A stretch of 13,738 nucleotides of DNA from an uncultured Phocaeicola sp. (lineage in GTDB: Bacteria > Bacteroidota > Bacteroidia > Bacteroidales > Bacteroidaceae): the NCBI GenBank assembly GCA_958434805.1, contig CAUBDX010000045.1, positions 1 through 13,738 on the forward strand, read 5' to 3'. Positions 13,692-13,738 of the stretch are shown here, one piece after another. Below the pieces are notes generated by a model that saw only the letters and a list, made by a program, of their open reading frames with translations, was not told where the DNA came from and ran no database searches. The number at the start of each line of letters is the position of its first letter. The first letter of the stretch is position 1. A program made the position numbers and the translations under genes.

Positions 13692-13738
13692 GCATTCTAT
13701 TTTCCGCCTTGACACGCATGTTTCCTAAACCTACCTTT

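Overview
The window looks like Bacteroidales chromosomal DNA, most likely Bacteroides or Phocaeicola. The basis is AT-rich intergenic DNA, several matches to the Bacteroides -7 promoter box TAnnTTTG, genes without clear Shine-Dalgarno sites, tRNA genes without an encoded CCA, and gene types common in that order (MobC/relaxase pair, long tyrosine integrase, DUF4836-type lipoprotein). This assignment is recognition by eye, not a database match.

Left third (1 to about 5020): a compact integrative mobilizable element, or its integrase-proximal end. In order it holds a repeat-dense end (1-134), a MOBP-type relaxase and a MobC-like relaxosome protein (both minus strand), an 860-base non-coding stretch with a strong inverted repeat (candidate oriT/operator) and a run of smaller inverted repeats, a 70-residue very hydrophobic basic protein (plus strand), and a 498-residue tyrosine recombinase (minus strand). 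Next to the recombinase start are four GTGTATGC repeats on one face of the helix. No conjugation machinery or obvious cargo gene is visible, so transfer would need a helper element. The far boundary may lie left of base 1.

Right two thirds (about 5020 to 13738): ordinary chromosome. ppdK (pyruvate phosphate dikinase, minus) ends in a 13-bp hairpin terminator that abuts the element. Divergent from it is a tight plus-strand operon: rlmD-type 23S rRNA uracil methyltransferase, an RluA-family pseudouridine synthase and a HAD hydrolase. A promoter overlapping the end of the HAD gene precedes two identical tRNA-Pro(UGG) genes, which end in an intrinsic terminator. Then come a nucleoside:H+ symporter-like MFS transporter, a DUF151 bifunctional nuclease-like protein with a UVR motif, and the start of a DUF4836-like lipoprotein that stops early at 13691.

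The most unusual material is in the element: the phased repeat array, a recombinase lacking two usual catalytic-box residues and carrying a long C-terminal extension, the candidate oriT, and the structured non-coding region ahead of the small membrane protein. I cannot name a new system with confidence; these are the places to look.
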